53,901 nt of DNA from Bradyrhizobium rifense (lineage in GTDB: Bacteria > Pseudomonadota > Alphaproteobacteria > Rhizobiales > Xanthobacteraceae), in NCBI RefSeq assembly GCF_008123425.1, contig NZ_VSSS01000077.1, forward strand, positions 1 through 53,901. Direction: 5' to 3'. Positions 33,138 through 42,059 of this stretch are shown piece after piece (positions within the stretch are counted from its first letter, which is position 1; every line of letters begins with the position of its first letter). The translations under genes and the position numbers were made by a program. Under the pieces are notes generated by a model. It was not told where the DNA came from. It did no database searches and saw nothing but the letters and a program-made list of their open reading frames with translations.

Positions 33138-33163
33138 GCGCAGCTCTTCAGGACTGAAAGTTC

Positions 33164-33200
33164 AACGGCCCGTCCGGATCTCCGGCGGGCCGTTTTGTTT
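33164..33200 (+). terminator. Intrinsic terminator after infC
   Basis: AACGGCCCG pairs with CGGGCCGTT around a TCCGGATCTCCGG loop region, followed by TTTGTTTT. It starts 26 bases past the infC stop. It also ends just before the opposed glycine-rich gene, so it can serve both strands. Confidence 0.9.
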
Positions 33201-33599
33201 TCAGGTCCGCGATGCCTGCCAGGTGCCGCTGCACTGGTCGCCGGAAATGATGCCCCGCCAGGAGCCTGCACCCGCCGCACCGCCGAGCCGACCGCCGCCG
33301 GCGGCGTGCGAGGCGCCGACCGACACCTGCACCGCGACCGCTCCGCCACGATTGACCGTGCCGGACACCCGGCCGCCGCCGGCGGACGACACCCGGCTGC
33401 CCGTGACGGTGAAGGGGACGCTGTAGCCCGAGCTGCAATTGCCGCGGGTGGTGGCGAAAGTGACATTCCAGACCCCGTCATAGCCGCCGATGCGGGCATC
33501 GGCAGTCGACGGAACGGCGGTGGCAGCAAGCACGGCGAACAGCGCCAGAGTGCGCGGACGGGCGACAACAGACAAGATCGATTGGGAAAAATGGGCCAT
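33201..33599 (-). CDS. Small exported glycine-rich protein
   Basis: I chose ATG 33599 (MAHFSQSIL), behind AGGACC, giving 132 residues; the frame extends 30 residues further. The N-terminus is a signal peptide (ALFAVLAATAVPSTADA). The mature protein starts RIGGYDGVWNV and is rich in Gly, Ser, Ala and Val, with two Cys (RGNCSSG and GDQCSG) that could form a disulfide. The regular beta pattern suggests a small barrel or lipocalin-like sandwich. It interrupts the infC-rpmI order on the opposite strand. Function is not known. Confidence 0.7.
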   Translation of the reverse strand: MAHFSQSILSVVARPRTLALFAVLAATAVPSTADARIGGYDGVWNVTFATTRGNCSSGYSVPFTVTGSRVSSAGGGRVSGTVNRGGAVAVQVSVGASHAAGGGRLGGAAGAGSWRGIISGDQCSGTWQASRT

Positions 33600-33764
33600 T
33601 TTGGTCCTGCTCCGGACGGGACGGCGTGAACAATGGGGCGGCAACCCCCAATAGTCGGCGGGCAGGTTCTGGCGGTTCATCGTTGCCAATTGGCTCGTCC
33701 TCTGTCATAAGCCCGACCTTCATCGCCCGGCTGATTAAGGGCTGCCGTGGCGGTGTTTCGTGCG

Positions 33765-33864
33765 GGTTTTTCGCGCTTGTTCGAAAAAACCTGAGCACAA
33801 TCAACGCTCTAACGAGCATTTTAGACGGCCAGCCGCCTTCGCAGGCGGCATTCTGTTGTGGCCA
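33765..33864 (+). promoter_or_regulatory. Structured leader before rpmI
   Basis: Two hairpins precede rpmI: GGGTTTTTCG / CGAAAAAACC (33765-33791), and a nested GGCCA-GCCGCC / GGCGGC-TGGCC structure (33827-33864) ending just before the AGGAG of rpmI. A leader of this kind upstream of L35-L20 is where ribosomal protein L20 represses its own operon in other bacteria. The role here is inferred from place and structure only. Confidence 0.45.
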
Positions 33865-33876
33865 TAGGAGAGCAAA

Positions 33877-34077
33877 ATGCCCAAGCTGAAGACCAAATCG
33901 GGCGCTAAAAAGCGCTTCAAGGTGACTGCCACCGGCAAAGTGATGTTCGCTCATCGCAGCAAGCGTCACGGCATGATCAAGCGGACGAAGAAGCAGATCC
34001 GTCAGCTTCGCGGCACCGCTGTGCTGTTCAAGACCGACGGCGACAACGTCAAGAAGTACTTCTTGCCGAACGCCTGA
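33877..34077 (+). CDS. rpmI: Ribosomal protein L35 (bL35)
   Basis: The protein has 66 residues, the normal size. MPKLKTKSGAKKRFKVTATG and the tail KKYFLPNA are diagnostic for bL35. It is very basic, as expected for an rRNA-binding protein of the large subunit. The start follows AGGAGAG. It is cotranscribed with rplT 79 bases downstream and is probably controlled by the structured leader upstream. Confidence 0.98.
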   Translation: MPKLKTKSGAKKRFKVTATGKVMFAHRSKRHGMIKRTKKQIRQLRGTAVLFKTDGDNVKKYFLPNA

Positions 34078-34156
34078 TCGCGTCCACGATCATTGCCATC
34101 CGCGCCGCGTCTTTCGCGGCGATCCTAAACCTAAGTCATCTCTGAAGGATTTTGTC

Positions 34157-34516
34157 ATGTCTCGCGTCAAACGCGGTGTGACCGCTCACGCCAAGCACAA
34201 GAAAGTCTACAAGGCCGCCAAGGGCTTCTACGGCCGCCGCAAGAACACCATCCGCGCCGCCAAGCCGGCCGTGGAGAAGGCCCAGCAGTACGCGTTCCGT
34301 GACCGCAAGCGCAAGAAGCGCACCTTCCGCGCGCTCTGGATCCAGCGTCTCAACGCTGCCGTTCGTCCGTTCGGCCTGACCTACAGCCGATTTATCGACG
34401 GTCTCGCCAAGTCGGGCATCACCGTGGACCGCAAGGTGCTGTCGGATCTCGCGATCCACGAGCCCGCGTCGTTCCAGGCAATCGCCGAGAAGGCCAAAGC
34501 CGCGCTGGCCGCCTAA
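34157..34516 (+). CDS. rplT: Ribosomal protein L20 (bL20)
   Basis: The protein has 119 residues. It starts MSRVKRGVTAHAKHKKVYK and contains RKKRTFRALWIQRLNAA, the conserved bL20 core. L20 is an early assembly protein of the 50S subunit and the usual autogenous repressor of rpmI-rplT. A GCGGGCC-TTCT-GGCCCGC hairpin at 34528-34545 follows its stop and lies in the 3' end of the opposed gene. Confidence 0.98.
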   Translation: MSRVKRGVTAHAKHKKVYKAAKGFYGRRKNTIRAAKPAVEKAQQYAFRDRKRKKRTFRALWIQRLNAAVRPFGLTYSRFIDGLAKSGITVDRKVLSDLAIHEPASFQAIAEKAKAALAA

Positions 34517-34524
34517 GGCTTGCG

Positions 34525-34938
34525 CTAGCGGGCCTTCTGGCCCGCAGCCTTCAACACGCGTTGCGAGTAGCGCTGGGCGACCTCCGCCCGGCAGAATGCC
34601 GTGAACGAGAGATACATGGTGCCGGACTTGTTCCGGTACTTGCGATCGCATACGCGCATCTCGCGTTTGTAGGCCTGTGTCTGCGCGGCACTCAGGCCGG
34701 GCTTGAAGTCCGCCTCGCATTTCTTCTCCACGGCGGCACCGAGCGCGACGTCGCCGCTCGCGGTCAGTTCGCAATCCCTGAAGACCTTCATCGCGCTTTC
34801 GCAGCTCTTCTGGGCGCTGATGGTGTCGGCGACCTCGTCCAGTGTCATGGATTTGTCCATGCAGACCATGGCGCGCGCCGGGTGGCCTGCGAGCGACAGA
34901 ACAATGGCCACTGCGGCCAGACAGCATTTCGAAAGCAT
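34525..34938 (-). CDS. Small exported six-cysteine protein
   Basis: The start is ATG 34938 behind AGGAGA, giving 137 residues. The signal peptide is LAAVAIVLSLAGHPARA and the mature protein starts MVCMDKSMTLDEV. It has six cysteines in the mature part (MVC, KSC, RDC, KKC, RVC, AFC), enough for three disulfides, and is helical. The spacing is loosely like LprI/DUF1311-type lysozyme-inhibitor proteins, but the match is weak. It lies opposed between rplT and pheS, so the core cluster is split by it. Confidence 0.7.
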   Translation of the reverse strand: MLSKCCLAAVAIVLSLAGHPARAMVCMDKSMTLDEVADTISAQKSCESAMKVFRDCELTASGDVALGAAVEKKCEADFKPGLSAAQTQAYKREMRVCDRKYRNKSGTMYLSFTAFCRAEVAQRYSQRVLKAAGQKAR

Positions 34939-35089
34939 CGCAAAGGTCTCCTCGTATCCCCCTTGGTGCCCGGCCCCCGCGCGAGGTTCAACCCAGCTGG
35001 TCCTATGCCCGAAATGACCGGCTTTTTGCTTGACGTTACGGCCTTCGGGCGGCGACAACCCAGCCGAATTTAGCAGCAAGGATTTGACT

Positions 35090-36172
35090 GTGTCCGACCT
35101 CGCAACGCTCGAAACTTCCATCCTCGACCAGATCGCCGCCGCCGGCGATGAAGCCGCGCTCGAAGCGGTGCGCGTCGCAGCCCTCGGCAAGAAGGGCTCG
35201 ATCTCGGCGCTGCTTGCCACGCTCGGCAAGATGTCGCCCGACGAGCGCAAGTCGCAAGGCGCGGCAATCAACCAGGCCAAGGACAAGGTCACCGAAGCGC
35301 TCGCCGCACGGCGCGACCTGCTGAAGTCCGCAGCGCTCGATGCGCGACTCGCGTCCGAGACCGTCGACGTGACCTTGCCGCTGCGCGATGCGCCCGCTGA
35401 AGCCGGCCGCATCCATCCGCTGAGCCAGGTCTGGGACGAGCTGACCACGATCTTCGCCGACATGGGATTCTCGGTCGCCGAAGGTCCCGACATCGAGACC
35501 GACGACTACAACTTCACCAAGCTGAATTTTCCGGAGGGCCATCCGGCGCGCGAAATGCACGACACGTTCTTCTTCCATCCGAAGGAGGACGGCTCGCGCA
35601 TGCTGTTGCGCACCCACACCTCGCCGGTGCAGGTCCGCACCATGCTCACCCAGAAGCCGCCGATCCGCGTGATCTGCCCGGGCCGCACCTACCGCATCGA
35701 TTCGGATGCGACCCACACGCCGCAATTCCACCAGGTCGAAGGGCTCGTCATCGACAAGCACTCGCATCTCGGCCACCTCAAATGGATCCTGCACGAGTTC
35801 TGCAAGGCGTTCTTCGAGGTCGACCATATCAACATGCGCTTCCGCCCCTCGTTCTTCCCCTTCACCGAGCCGTCGCTGGAAGTCGACATCCAGTGCCGCC
35901 GCGACAAGGGTGAGATCCGCTTCGGCGAGGGCGAGGACTGGCTCGAGATTCTCGGCTGCGGCATGGTGCATCCGAACGTGCTGCGCGCCTGCGGCATCGA
36001 TCCCGACGAGTACCAGGGCTTCGCTTGGGGCATGGGCATCGACCGCATCGCCATGCTGAAATACGGCATCGCCGATCTGCGCCAGCTGTTCGACAGCGAC
36101 GTCCGCTGGCTCAACCATTACGGCTTCAAGCCGCTCGAAGTCCCGACACTCGCCGGAGGGCTGAGCTCGTGA
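35090..36172 (+). CDS. pheS: Phenylalanyl-tRNA synthetase alpha subunit
   Basis: The start is GTG 35090 behind AAGGA, giving 360 residues; the in-frame ATG 60 bases upstream adds sequence not found in the family. An N-terminal coiled coil (residues 1-90) binds tRNA-Phe. The class II catalytic core follows, with motif 2 PGRTYRIDSDATHTPQFHQ, FRPSFFPFTEPS, and motif 3 GFAWGMGIDRIAML. It forms an alpha2-beta2 enzyme with PheT. Its stop overlaps the pheT GTG as GTGA. Confidence 0.97.
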   Translation: MSDLATLETSILDQIAAAGDEAALEAVRVAALGKKGSISALLATLGKMSPDERKSQGAAINQAKDKVTEALAARRDLLKSAALDARLASETVDVTLPLRDAPAEAGRIHPLSQVWDELTTIFADMGFSVAEGPDIETDDYNFTKLNFPEGHPAREMHDTFFFHPKEDGSRMLLRTHTSPVQVRTMLTQKPPIRVICPGRTYRIDSDATHTPQFHQVEGLVIDKHSHLGHLKWILHEFCKAFFEVDHINMRFRPSFFPFTEPSLEVDIQCRRDKGEIRFGEGEDWLEILGCGMVHPNVLRACGIDPDEYQGFAWGMGIDRIAMLKYGIADLRQLFDSDVRWLNHYGFKPLEVPTLAGGLSS

Positions 36173-38577
36173 AATTCACCCTCTCCTGGCTGAAGGATCA
36201 TCTCGACACCGACGAGTCCCTGGAAAAGCTTGCCGACAAGCTCACCATGATCGGGCTCGAGGTCGAGAACATCGAGGACAAGGCGAAGGCGCTGAAGCCT
36301 TTCACCATTGCGAAAGTGATCTCGGCCGAGCAGCATCCCAACGCTGATCGCTTACGCGTCTGCATGGTCGACACCGGTGACGGTGGCGCGCCGGTGCAGG
36401 TCGTGTGCGGTGCGCCGAATGCGCGCGCCGGGCTCGTCAGCGTGTTCTCGCCGCCCGGTACCTATATTCCCGGCAAGGACATCACGCTTGGTGTCGGCAC
36501 CATCCGCGGCGTCGAGAGCCGCGGCATGCTGTGCTCGGCGGCTGAACTGCAGATCTCCAACGACCATGACGGCATCATGGAATTGCCGGCGGATGCGCCG
36601 ATCGGCGCCGGCTACGCCGAATGGGCAGCCCTCGGCGATCCCGTGATCGAGATCAACCTGACGCCGAACCGGCAGGACTGCACCGGCGTGCACGGCATCG
36701 CGCGCGATCTCGCCGCCGCCGACATGGGCAAGTTCAAGGATCCCTCGATCAAGCCGATCAAGGGTGAATTCCCCTGTCCGGTGAAGGTCACGGTCGAGGA
36801 CGCCGCGCTGTGCCCGGGCTTTGCGTTGCGCCTCGTGCGCGGCGTGAAGAACGGTCCGTCACCGGACTGGCTGCAGAAGCGGCTGACCGCGATCGGCCTG
36901 CGTCCGATCAATGCGCTGGTCGACATCACCAACTTCATGACCTACGACCGCGCACGTCCGCTGCACGTGTTCGACGCCAAGAAGGTGGTGGGCAACCTCG
37001 TGGTGCGCCGCGCCCGCGACGGCGAAGCGCTGCTCGCGCTCGACGGCCGCGCCTACAATCTCGATCCTTCGATCTGCGTGATCTCGGACCAGCACGGCGT
37101 CGAATCGCTCGCCGGCATCATGGGCGGCGAAGCCTCGGGCTGCGATGAGAACACGACCGACGTGCTGATCGAATCGGCGCTGTGGAACGAGATCAACGTC
37201 GCCCAGACCGGCCGCAAGCTCGGCATCAATTCCGATGCGCGCTACCGCTTCGAGCGCGGCGTCGACCCGGCCTTCATGGTGCCGGGGCTGGAGCTCGCCA
37301 CCAAGCTGGTGCTGGAGCTGTGCGGCGGCACGCCGTCGGAGAATTTCGTGGTCGGCAAGACCTTCGGCGACGACCGCGTGATCGATTTCCCGCTCACCGA
37401 GGTCAAGCGTCTCTCCGGCATTGAGGTGCCGCAGGTCGAGATGAAGCGCATCCTGTCCCATCTCGGCTTCATGATGGCGGGCCCGGGTCCGGTCGTGAAG
37501 GTCGCGGTGCCGTCGTGGCGCTCCGACGTGCATGGCAAGGCCGACATCGTCGAGGAAGTCGTCCGCATCTACGGCGTCGACAAGGTGCCGATGACACCGT
37601 TCGAGCGCGGCGAGGACGCGCGCAAATCCGTGCTGACGCCGCTGCAGCTTCGCACCCGCCGCGCCAGGCGCGCGCTCGCGAGCCGCGGTATGGTCGAGGC
37701 CGTGACGTGGTCGTTCATCACGAAACCCGCGGCAAAACTGTTCGGTGGGGGCCAGCGCGAGCTCGAAGTGGCCAATCCGATCGCCGCTGATCTTTCGGAC
37801 ATGCGGCCGAGCCTGCTGCCGGGCCTGGTCGCAGCCGCGCAGGCCAATGCCGATCGCGGTTTTGGCGACGTGGTGCTGTTCGAGGTCGGTCAGGTCTTCA
37901 AGGGCGATCGCCCGCAGGATCAGTTCATGGCCGCGAGCGGCGTGCGCCGCGGCCTTGCGTCGTCGGACGGATTGGGACGGCACTGGTCGGGCTCGGCGCA
38001 GGCCGATGTGTTCGACGCCAAGGCCGACGCGCTCGCGGTGCTGGCAGCCGCCGGCGCGCCGATGCAGGCATTGCAGATCGTCGCCGGCGGTCCTGCCTGG
38101 CTGCATCCGGGCCGCTCCGGCACGATCCAGATCGGCCCGCAGAACGTGCTCGGCACCTTCGGCGAGATGCATCCGCGCGCGCTGGAGGCGCTCGGCGCCG
38201 ACGGCCCGCTGATGGTGTTTGAGGTGACCCTCGACCGCATTCCGGAAGCGAAGAAGAAGCCGACCCGCGCCAAGCCGCTGATCGAGCTCTCGGCGTTCCA
38301 GCCGGTGTCGCGCGATTTCGCCTTCATCGTCGACCGTGCCGTGAAAGCTGGCGACATCGTGCGCACCGCGCAAGGTGTCGACAAGAAGCTCATCACCGGC
38401 GTCAACGTGTTCGACGTCTATGAAGGCAAGGGCATCGACGACGGCAAGAAGTCGATCGGCATCGCGGTGACGATCCAGCCGCGCGAGAAGACGCTGACCG
38501 ACCAGGAGATCGAGGCCGTTGCCGCGAAGATCGTGGCGGAGGTCACCAAGAAGACCGGCGGCTCTCTGAGAGCATGA
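36169..38577 (+). CDS. pheT: Phenylalanyl-tRNA synthetase beta subunit
   Basis: The GTG start overlaps the pheS stop by four bases and gives 802 residues. It begins with KFTLSWLKDHLDTDESLEKL, then has the tRNA-binding EMAP-like domain (about 40-150), the B3/B4 editing domain, the B5 domain, a pseudo-catalytic core, and the C-terminal FDX-ACB anticodon-binding domain (SAFQPVSRDFAFIVDR). The beta subunit edits mischarged Tyr. The last codons and the TGA lie in a copy of repeat C, which may have replaced the original C-terminus by a few residues. Confidence 0.97.
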   Translation: MKFTLSWLKDHLDTDESLEKLADKLTMIGLEVENIEDKAKALKPFTIAKVISAEQHPNADRLRVCMVDTGDGGAPVQVVCGAPNARAGLVSVFSPPGTYIPGKDITLGVGTIRGVESRGMLCSAAELQISNDHDGIMELPADAPIGAGYAEWAALGDPVIEINLTPNRQDCTGVHGIARDLAAADMGKFKDPSIKPIKGEFPCPVKVTVEDAALCPGFALRLVRGVKNGPSPDWLQKRLTAIGLRPINALVDITNFMTYDRARPLHVFDAKKVVGNLVVRRARDGEALLALDGRAYNLDPSICVISDQHGVESLAGIMGGEASGCDENTTDVLIESALWNEINVAQTGRKLGINSDARYRFERGVDPAFMVPGLELATKLVLELCGGTPSENFVVGKTFGDDRVIDFPLTEVKRLSGIEVPQVEMKRILSHLGFMMAGPGPVVKVAVPSWRSDVHGKADIVEEVVRIYGVDKVPMTPFERGEDARKSVLTPLQLRTRRARRALASRGMVEAVTWSFITKPAAKLFGGGQRELEVANPIAADLSDMRPSLLPGLVAAAQANADRGFGDVVLFEVGQVFKGDRPQDQFMAASGVRRGLASSDGLGRHWSGSAQADVFDAKADALAVLAAAGAPMQALQIVAGGPAWLHPGRSGTIQIGPQNVLGTFGEMHPRALEALGADGPLMVFEVTLDRIPEAKKKPTRAKPLIELSAFQPVSRDFAFIVDRAVKAGDIVRTAQGVDKKLITGVNVFDVYEGKGIDDGKKSIGIAVTIQPREKTLTDQEIEAVAAKIVAEVTKKTGGSLRA

Positions 38578-38615
38578 CGCCGAAAAGTGTGAAGCGGTTT
38601 TCGGACAACGTCATG
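38572..38615. repeat. Dispersed palindrome family C, overlapping the pheT stop
   Basis: GCATGACG ... CGTCATGC arms enclose CCGAAAA / TTTTCGG. The pheT TGA (38575-38577) is inside the left arm. A further GCATGAC at 38631 holds the ATG of the next gene. Related copies lie at 13562 and 53487. Confidence 0.85.
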
Positions 38616-38632
38616 CTCAAGAGTCATAGAGC

Positions 38633-39403
38633 ATGACCCTCGCCGACTTCCTTCCCAAGGACGTCAGTCTCACCATCGTGATGGCGCTCTGCGCCATCGC
38701 TTTCGTTTCGGGCACCGCGCGCGGCTTCTCCGGCTTCGGCTCCGCGCTGATCTTCATGGCCTTGGCGAGCAGTGTGGCAGCGCCGCGGCAGGTCGCGGCA
38801 TTACTCCTCGTCATCGATTTTGTTGCTGCCGCGCCGCTGCTGCCCGACGCGTGGCGAAAGGCCGACCGCAAGGCGACCGCCGTGATCGTGCTCGGTGCGC
38901 TGGTCGGCGTTCCCGTCGGCACCTATTTCCTCAGCGTGCTCGAGCCCGTCACCACGCGCTGGATCATCTCCTGCTTCGTCGCCGCACTGCTTCTGCTGTT
39001 GCTGTCAGGCTGGCGCTATCGCGGCAAGGACCACGCCTGGCTCTCGGTCGGAATCGGCGGGCTCTCCGGCTTCTGCAGCGGACTGGCGCAGACCGGCGGG
39101 CCGCCGATCGTCGGCTATTGGCTCGGCCGCCCCATTGCTCCCATCGTCGCGCGCGCCAACATCGTGCTGTTCTTCGGCGCGTCCGATTTCTTCTCGATGG
39201 TCAGCTATGCCACCACCGGCCTGATCTCGCGCGAATCGCTCGTGCTGTCGCTGATCGTCGGCCCGGTCTACGCGATCGGCGTCGCCTTCGGCGCATCGCT
39301 GTTCGGCCGCGCCAGCGAAACGATCTTCCGCAGGATTTGCTACGGGCTGATCGCGCTTGCAGTGATCACCGGACTACCGGTGCTGGACGGGATTTTGCGC
39401 TAG
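38633..39403 (+). CDS. TauE/SafE-family permease
   Basis: The protein has 256 residues and about eight transmembrane segments. The family repeats are GFSGFGSALIFMAL in the first half and GFCSGLAQTGGPPIVGYWL in the second, as usual for TauE/SafE sulfite or organosulfonate exporters. The start codon lies directly after a repeat C unit and has no good ribosome site. No sulfur-metabolism gene is nearby, so the substrate is open. Confidence 0.88.
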   Translation: MTLADFLPKDVSLTIVMALCAIAFVSGTARGFSGFGSALIFMALASSVAAPRQVAALLLVIDFVAAAPLLPDAWRKADRKATAVIVLGALVGVPVGTYFLSVLEPVTTRWIISCFVAALLLLLLSGWRYRGKDHAWLSVGIGGLSGFCSGLAQTGGPPIVGYWLGRPIAPIVARANIVLFFGASDFFSMVSYATTGLISRESLVLSLIVGPVYAIGVAFGASLFGRASETIFRRICYGLIALAVITGLPVLDGILR

Positions 39404-39408
39404 CTCGC

Positions 39409-40797
39409 CTATTGCCTCGGCGCGCGACGCTTTCTCGTCGACTGCGTGGGCACCTCGGCGGGCCCGTCCTTCAGCGCGCCGATCTTGCGGAGGGCGGCGT
39501 CCGCGGCGCGCTCGCCGCTGTCCCAGGCGCCGTCGACGGTGCCCCACAGCGTCTCATGCGTGGCTTCGCCGGCGAGGAACATGTTGCCGATCGGCTCGGT
39601 CAAAACTTTTCGCGACAACTGGCCGCCGGGCGAGGCCGCCGACATCGCGCCCATGACATAGGGCGAGGCGTTCCAGCGCGTCACAGCGGTCTTCTGTATG
39701 TTGGCGGCCACTTCGCTGCCGAACAGCTTTGTGATCCACTCCTCCGCGAAGGCCGCCATCGCCTTCTCGCCCTGCTCGGAGAGATCGCGGCCGAATGAAC
39801 CGCCGACGTCGATCGAGCACAGCGAGGAGCCGCCGATATTTGCAAACATCAGCGCGGTGCGCGTCGAGTTGCTCTGCTCGATCAGGATATCGTCGCGCGA
39901 CAGCCCGAGCGGATTGCCCGGCAGCTGCAGCACGATGTGATCGTAGCTGCCAAGACCGAGTTTAGAGGCCGCATCGAGCGTGCGCTTGGGGATATCAGGG
40001 GCGAACTTGATCGCCCCGCTCGTGAGCACGTTGGTCGAGACCGTGATGATGGCCGCGCGCGCGGCGATCTTCCCGGCCTGCGTCTCCACGCTGACGTCGC
40101 GATTGCTCCAGACGATCCGGCTTGCCGGTGTCGCAAGTGCGACCGGCGCTTGTTCTCCGAGCTTGGCGATCAGCGTGCCCAGACCCTGGCGACAGGCGAT
40201 CGGGGCGTTGCGATCCTGCGCACGCGCCTTGTCGATCGCCGACAGCTCTTTCAGATCCTTGCCGGCAAAGCTCGCGCCGAGCACGAATTCGGCGGCGCCC
40301 GCCCAATCGCCGAGATCCTTTGGCAGGACCGACGCGCAGGACGTATCGAGCTTGCCGCGCGAGGCCTCGTCGATGGAGCGGTTGGCGCGCACCAGCGCCG
40401 CCAAAAACTCCTCGGTCTCGCCCGCGCGCGCATTACGGCGGCCGATGCGCATCTTCTGGCCCGACGGTGCCGGGGAGACATCGAGCCCGGCACTGCGCGC
40501 CAGCCGGATCATCGGGTTTGTGTCGGGATTGTGCATCCAGCGCGCGCCACGATCGAACGGCACGTCGAAGGTGGTGCTGTCGGTGATGCAGCGCCCTCCG
40601 ATTTGCGACGCCGCCTCCACCACGACCACCTTGCGATTGGCCGCCATGACGCGCCGCGCTGCAGCGATTCCGGCCGCACCCGCACCGATCACGACAATGT
40701 CAGCCTCGCGCGGCAAGGGCGCAGCGGTCGCGCGCAGGACCGGCGCTGCGGCCAAGGCTGCCGACGCCGATAGGAAGCTGCGGCGCGTGATTGTCAT
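39409..40797 (-). CDS. Tat-exported flavin amine oxidase
   Basis: The protein has 462 residues from ATG 40797; the frame extends 30 residues upstream without a signal. It has a Tat signal TRRSFLSASAALAAAP, then the FAD Rossmann site DIVVIGAGAAGIAAARRV, GRCITDSTTFDVPFDRGARW and, at the C-terminus, NMFLAGEATHETLWGTVDGAWDSGERAA, the standard FAD-contact block of the monoamine oxidase/polyamine oxidase family. It should oxidise an amine in the periplasm, releasing an aldehyde and peroxide. Its 3' end meets the TauE-type gene within five bases. Confidence 0.9.
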   Translation of the reverse strand: MTITRRSFLSASAALAAAPVLRATAAPLPREADIVVIGAGAAGIAAARRVMAANRKVVVVEAASQIGGRCITDSTTFDVPFDRGARWMHNPDTNPMIRLARSAGLDVSPAPSGQKMRIGRRNARAGETEEFLAALVRANRSIDEASRGKLDTSCASVLPKDLGDWAGAAEFVLGASFAGKDLKELSAIDKARAQDRNAPIACRQGLGTLIAKLGEQAPVALATPASRIVWSNRDVSVETQAGKIAARAAIITVSTNVLTSGAIKFAPDIPKRTLDAASKLGLGSYDHIVLQLPGNPLGLSRDDILIEQSNSTRTALMFANIGGSSLCSIDVGGSFGRDLSEQGEKAMAAFAEEWITKLFGSEVAANIQKTAVTRWNASPYVMGAMSAASPGGQLSRKVLTEPIGNMFLAGEATHETLWGTVDGAWDSGERAADAALRKIGALKDGPAEVPTQSTRKRRAPRQ

Positions 40798-40984
40798 GTC
40801 ATGGTTTCCGGGGACTTGCGGCGAACGGGAACAGCCAGCGAACCTTGCCGTATCTGATGTTGCGCAGCAACCATCATGGTGAATCAATCGTGCTTGAAGT
40901 CACAGAGCCATGAACTGAATTGCAACAGGTTTGGACCATGGTACAGATGGAAAAAAAGATGGCCAGAAAGGCCTGGGGGAGTTC

Positions 40985-41950
40985 ATGGGGACGGTTCTAG
41001 ATTCAGTCGGCAAGTTGATAGCCGCGTACCTCTCGAAAGAGGTGCCGGGCTACGAGCCGTTCACGCCGAGCGACCCGGAGCACCTGCGCGGCGTCATCGA
41101 GCCCGGTGACGTGCTGCTGGTCGAGGGCAACAACCGCATCTCCGGCATCATCAAATATCTGACGCAGTCGACCTGGTCGCATGCCGCGCTCTATGTCGGC
41201 CCCGTCGAGGGCGCAGTTGAACCCAACGGCGAGCCGCATGTGCTGATCGAGGCCAATATCGGCGAGGGTGTCACCTCCGCGCCGCTGTCGAAATATTTCC
41301 CCTACCACACCCGTGTCTGCCGTCCGGTCGGGCTGTCCTATGAGGACCGCACCACGGTGTGCCGCTATGCTATCAACCGCATCGGCTTCGGCTACGACAC
41401 CAAGAATATCATCGACCTGATGCGCTTCCTGTTTCCGCTGCCGATCCCGCAGCGCTGGCGGCGGCGCATGATCGCGATCGGGTCGGGCGATCCGACCAAG
41501 ATCATCTGCTCGGCGCTGATCGCGCAGGCCTTCGACGCGGTGCGCTATCCGATCCTGCCGAAGATCACCAAGGCCGGCAGCCGCGCCGCCCGCCGCGAGA
41601 TCCTGCACATCCGCGATTCCTCGCTCTATATGCCCCGCGACTTCGACATCTCGCCCTATTTCGAAGTGGTCAAACCCACCATCGTGCACGGCTTCGACTA
41701 CACAGCCTTGCACTGGGCCGACAAGCAAAAGCCGCTCGAGGAGGTAGCGGGCTCATTCGGTGTGTTTCCAGAAACGCTCCGTGCGCCGCCGCTCGTTCCT
41801 GAAGCGGCTGACGAAGAAGCGCCGGCTGAGGCTGAGCAAGTGAGCGCACAGCCTGCGGAGATGGGTGTCGCCTTCTCCGAGCACTTTGTGATGCTGAAAG
41901 AGCTCGCGACGTATCGCGCGCAGGGGCCGACGCAGGAGATGGCGGCTTAA
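40985..41950 (+). CDS. YiiX/YebB-like NlpC/P60-type cysteine hydrolase
   Basis: The start is ATG 40985 behind GGGGGAG, giving 321 residues. The permuted NlpC/P60 fold shows GDVLLVEGNN and the histidine in STWSHAALYVG before the nucleophile cysteine in TKIICSALIAQAF, the order found in YiiX/YebB proteins. There is no clear signal peptide or membrane segment. The last 80 residues are acidic and low in complexity (EAADEEAPAEAEQ). Members may cleave lipids or amides at membranes; the substrate here is not known. Confidence 0.83.
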   Translation: MGTVLDSVGKLIAAYLSKEVPGYEPFTPSDPEHLRGVIEPGDVLLVEGNNRISGIIKYLTQSTWSHAALYVGPVEGAVEPNGEPHVLIEANIGEGVTSAPLSKYFPYHTRVCRPVGLSYEDRTTVCRYAINRIGFGYDTKNIIDLMRFLFPLPIPQRWRRRMIAIGSGDPTKIICSALIAQAFDAVRYPILPKITKAGSRAARREILHIRDSSLYMPRDFDISPYFEVVKPTIVHGFDYTALHWADKQKPLEEVAGSFGVFPETLRAPPLVPEAADEEAPAEAEQVSAQPAEMGVAFSEHFVMLKELATYRAQGPTQEMAA

Positions 41951-41966
41951 GGCATCGCTCCCTCCA

Positions 41967-42054
41967 CCGTCATTGCGAGGAGCGAAGCGACGAAGCAATC
42001 CAGAATCCTTCCGCAGCGGGATTCTGGATTGCTTCGCTTCGCTCGCAATGACGG
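41967..42054. repeat. Dispersed palindrome family A, full copy
   Basis: CCGTCATTGCGAGGAGCGAAG at the left and its complement at the right flank the inner arms AATCCAGAATCC and GGATTCTGGATT. It forms a nearly perfect 88-base cruciform between the converging hydrolase and csoR genes. Confidence 0.88.
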
Positions 42055-42059
42055 GAGCC

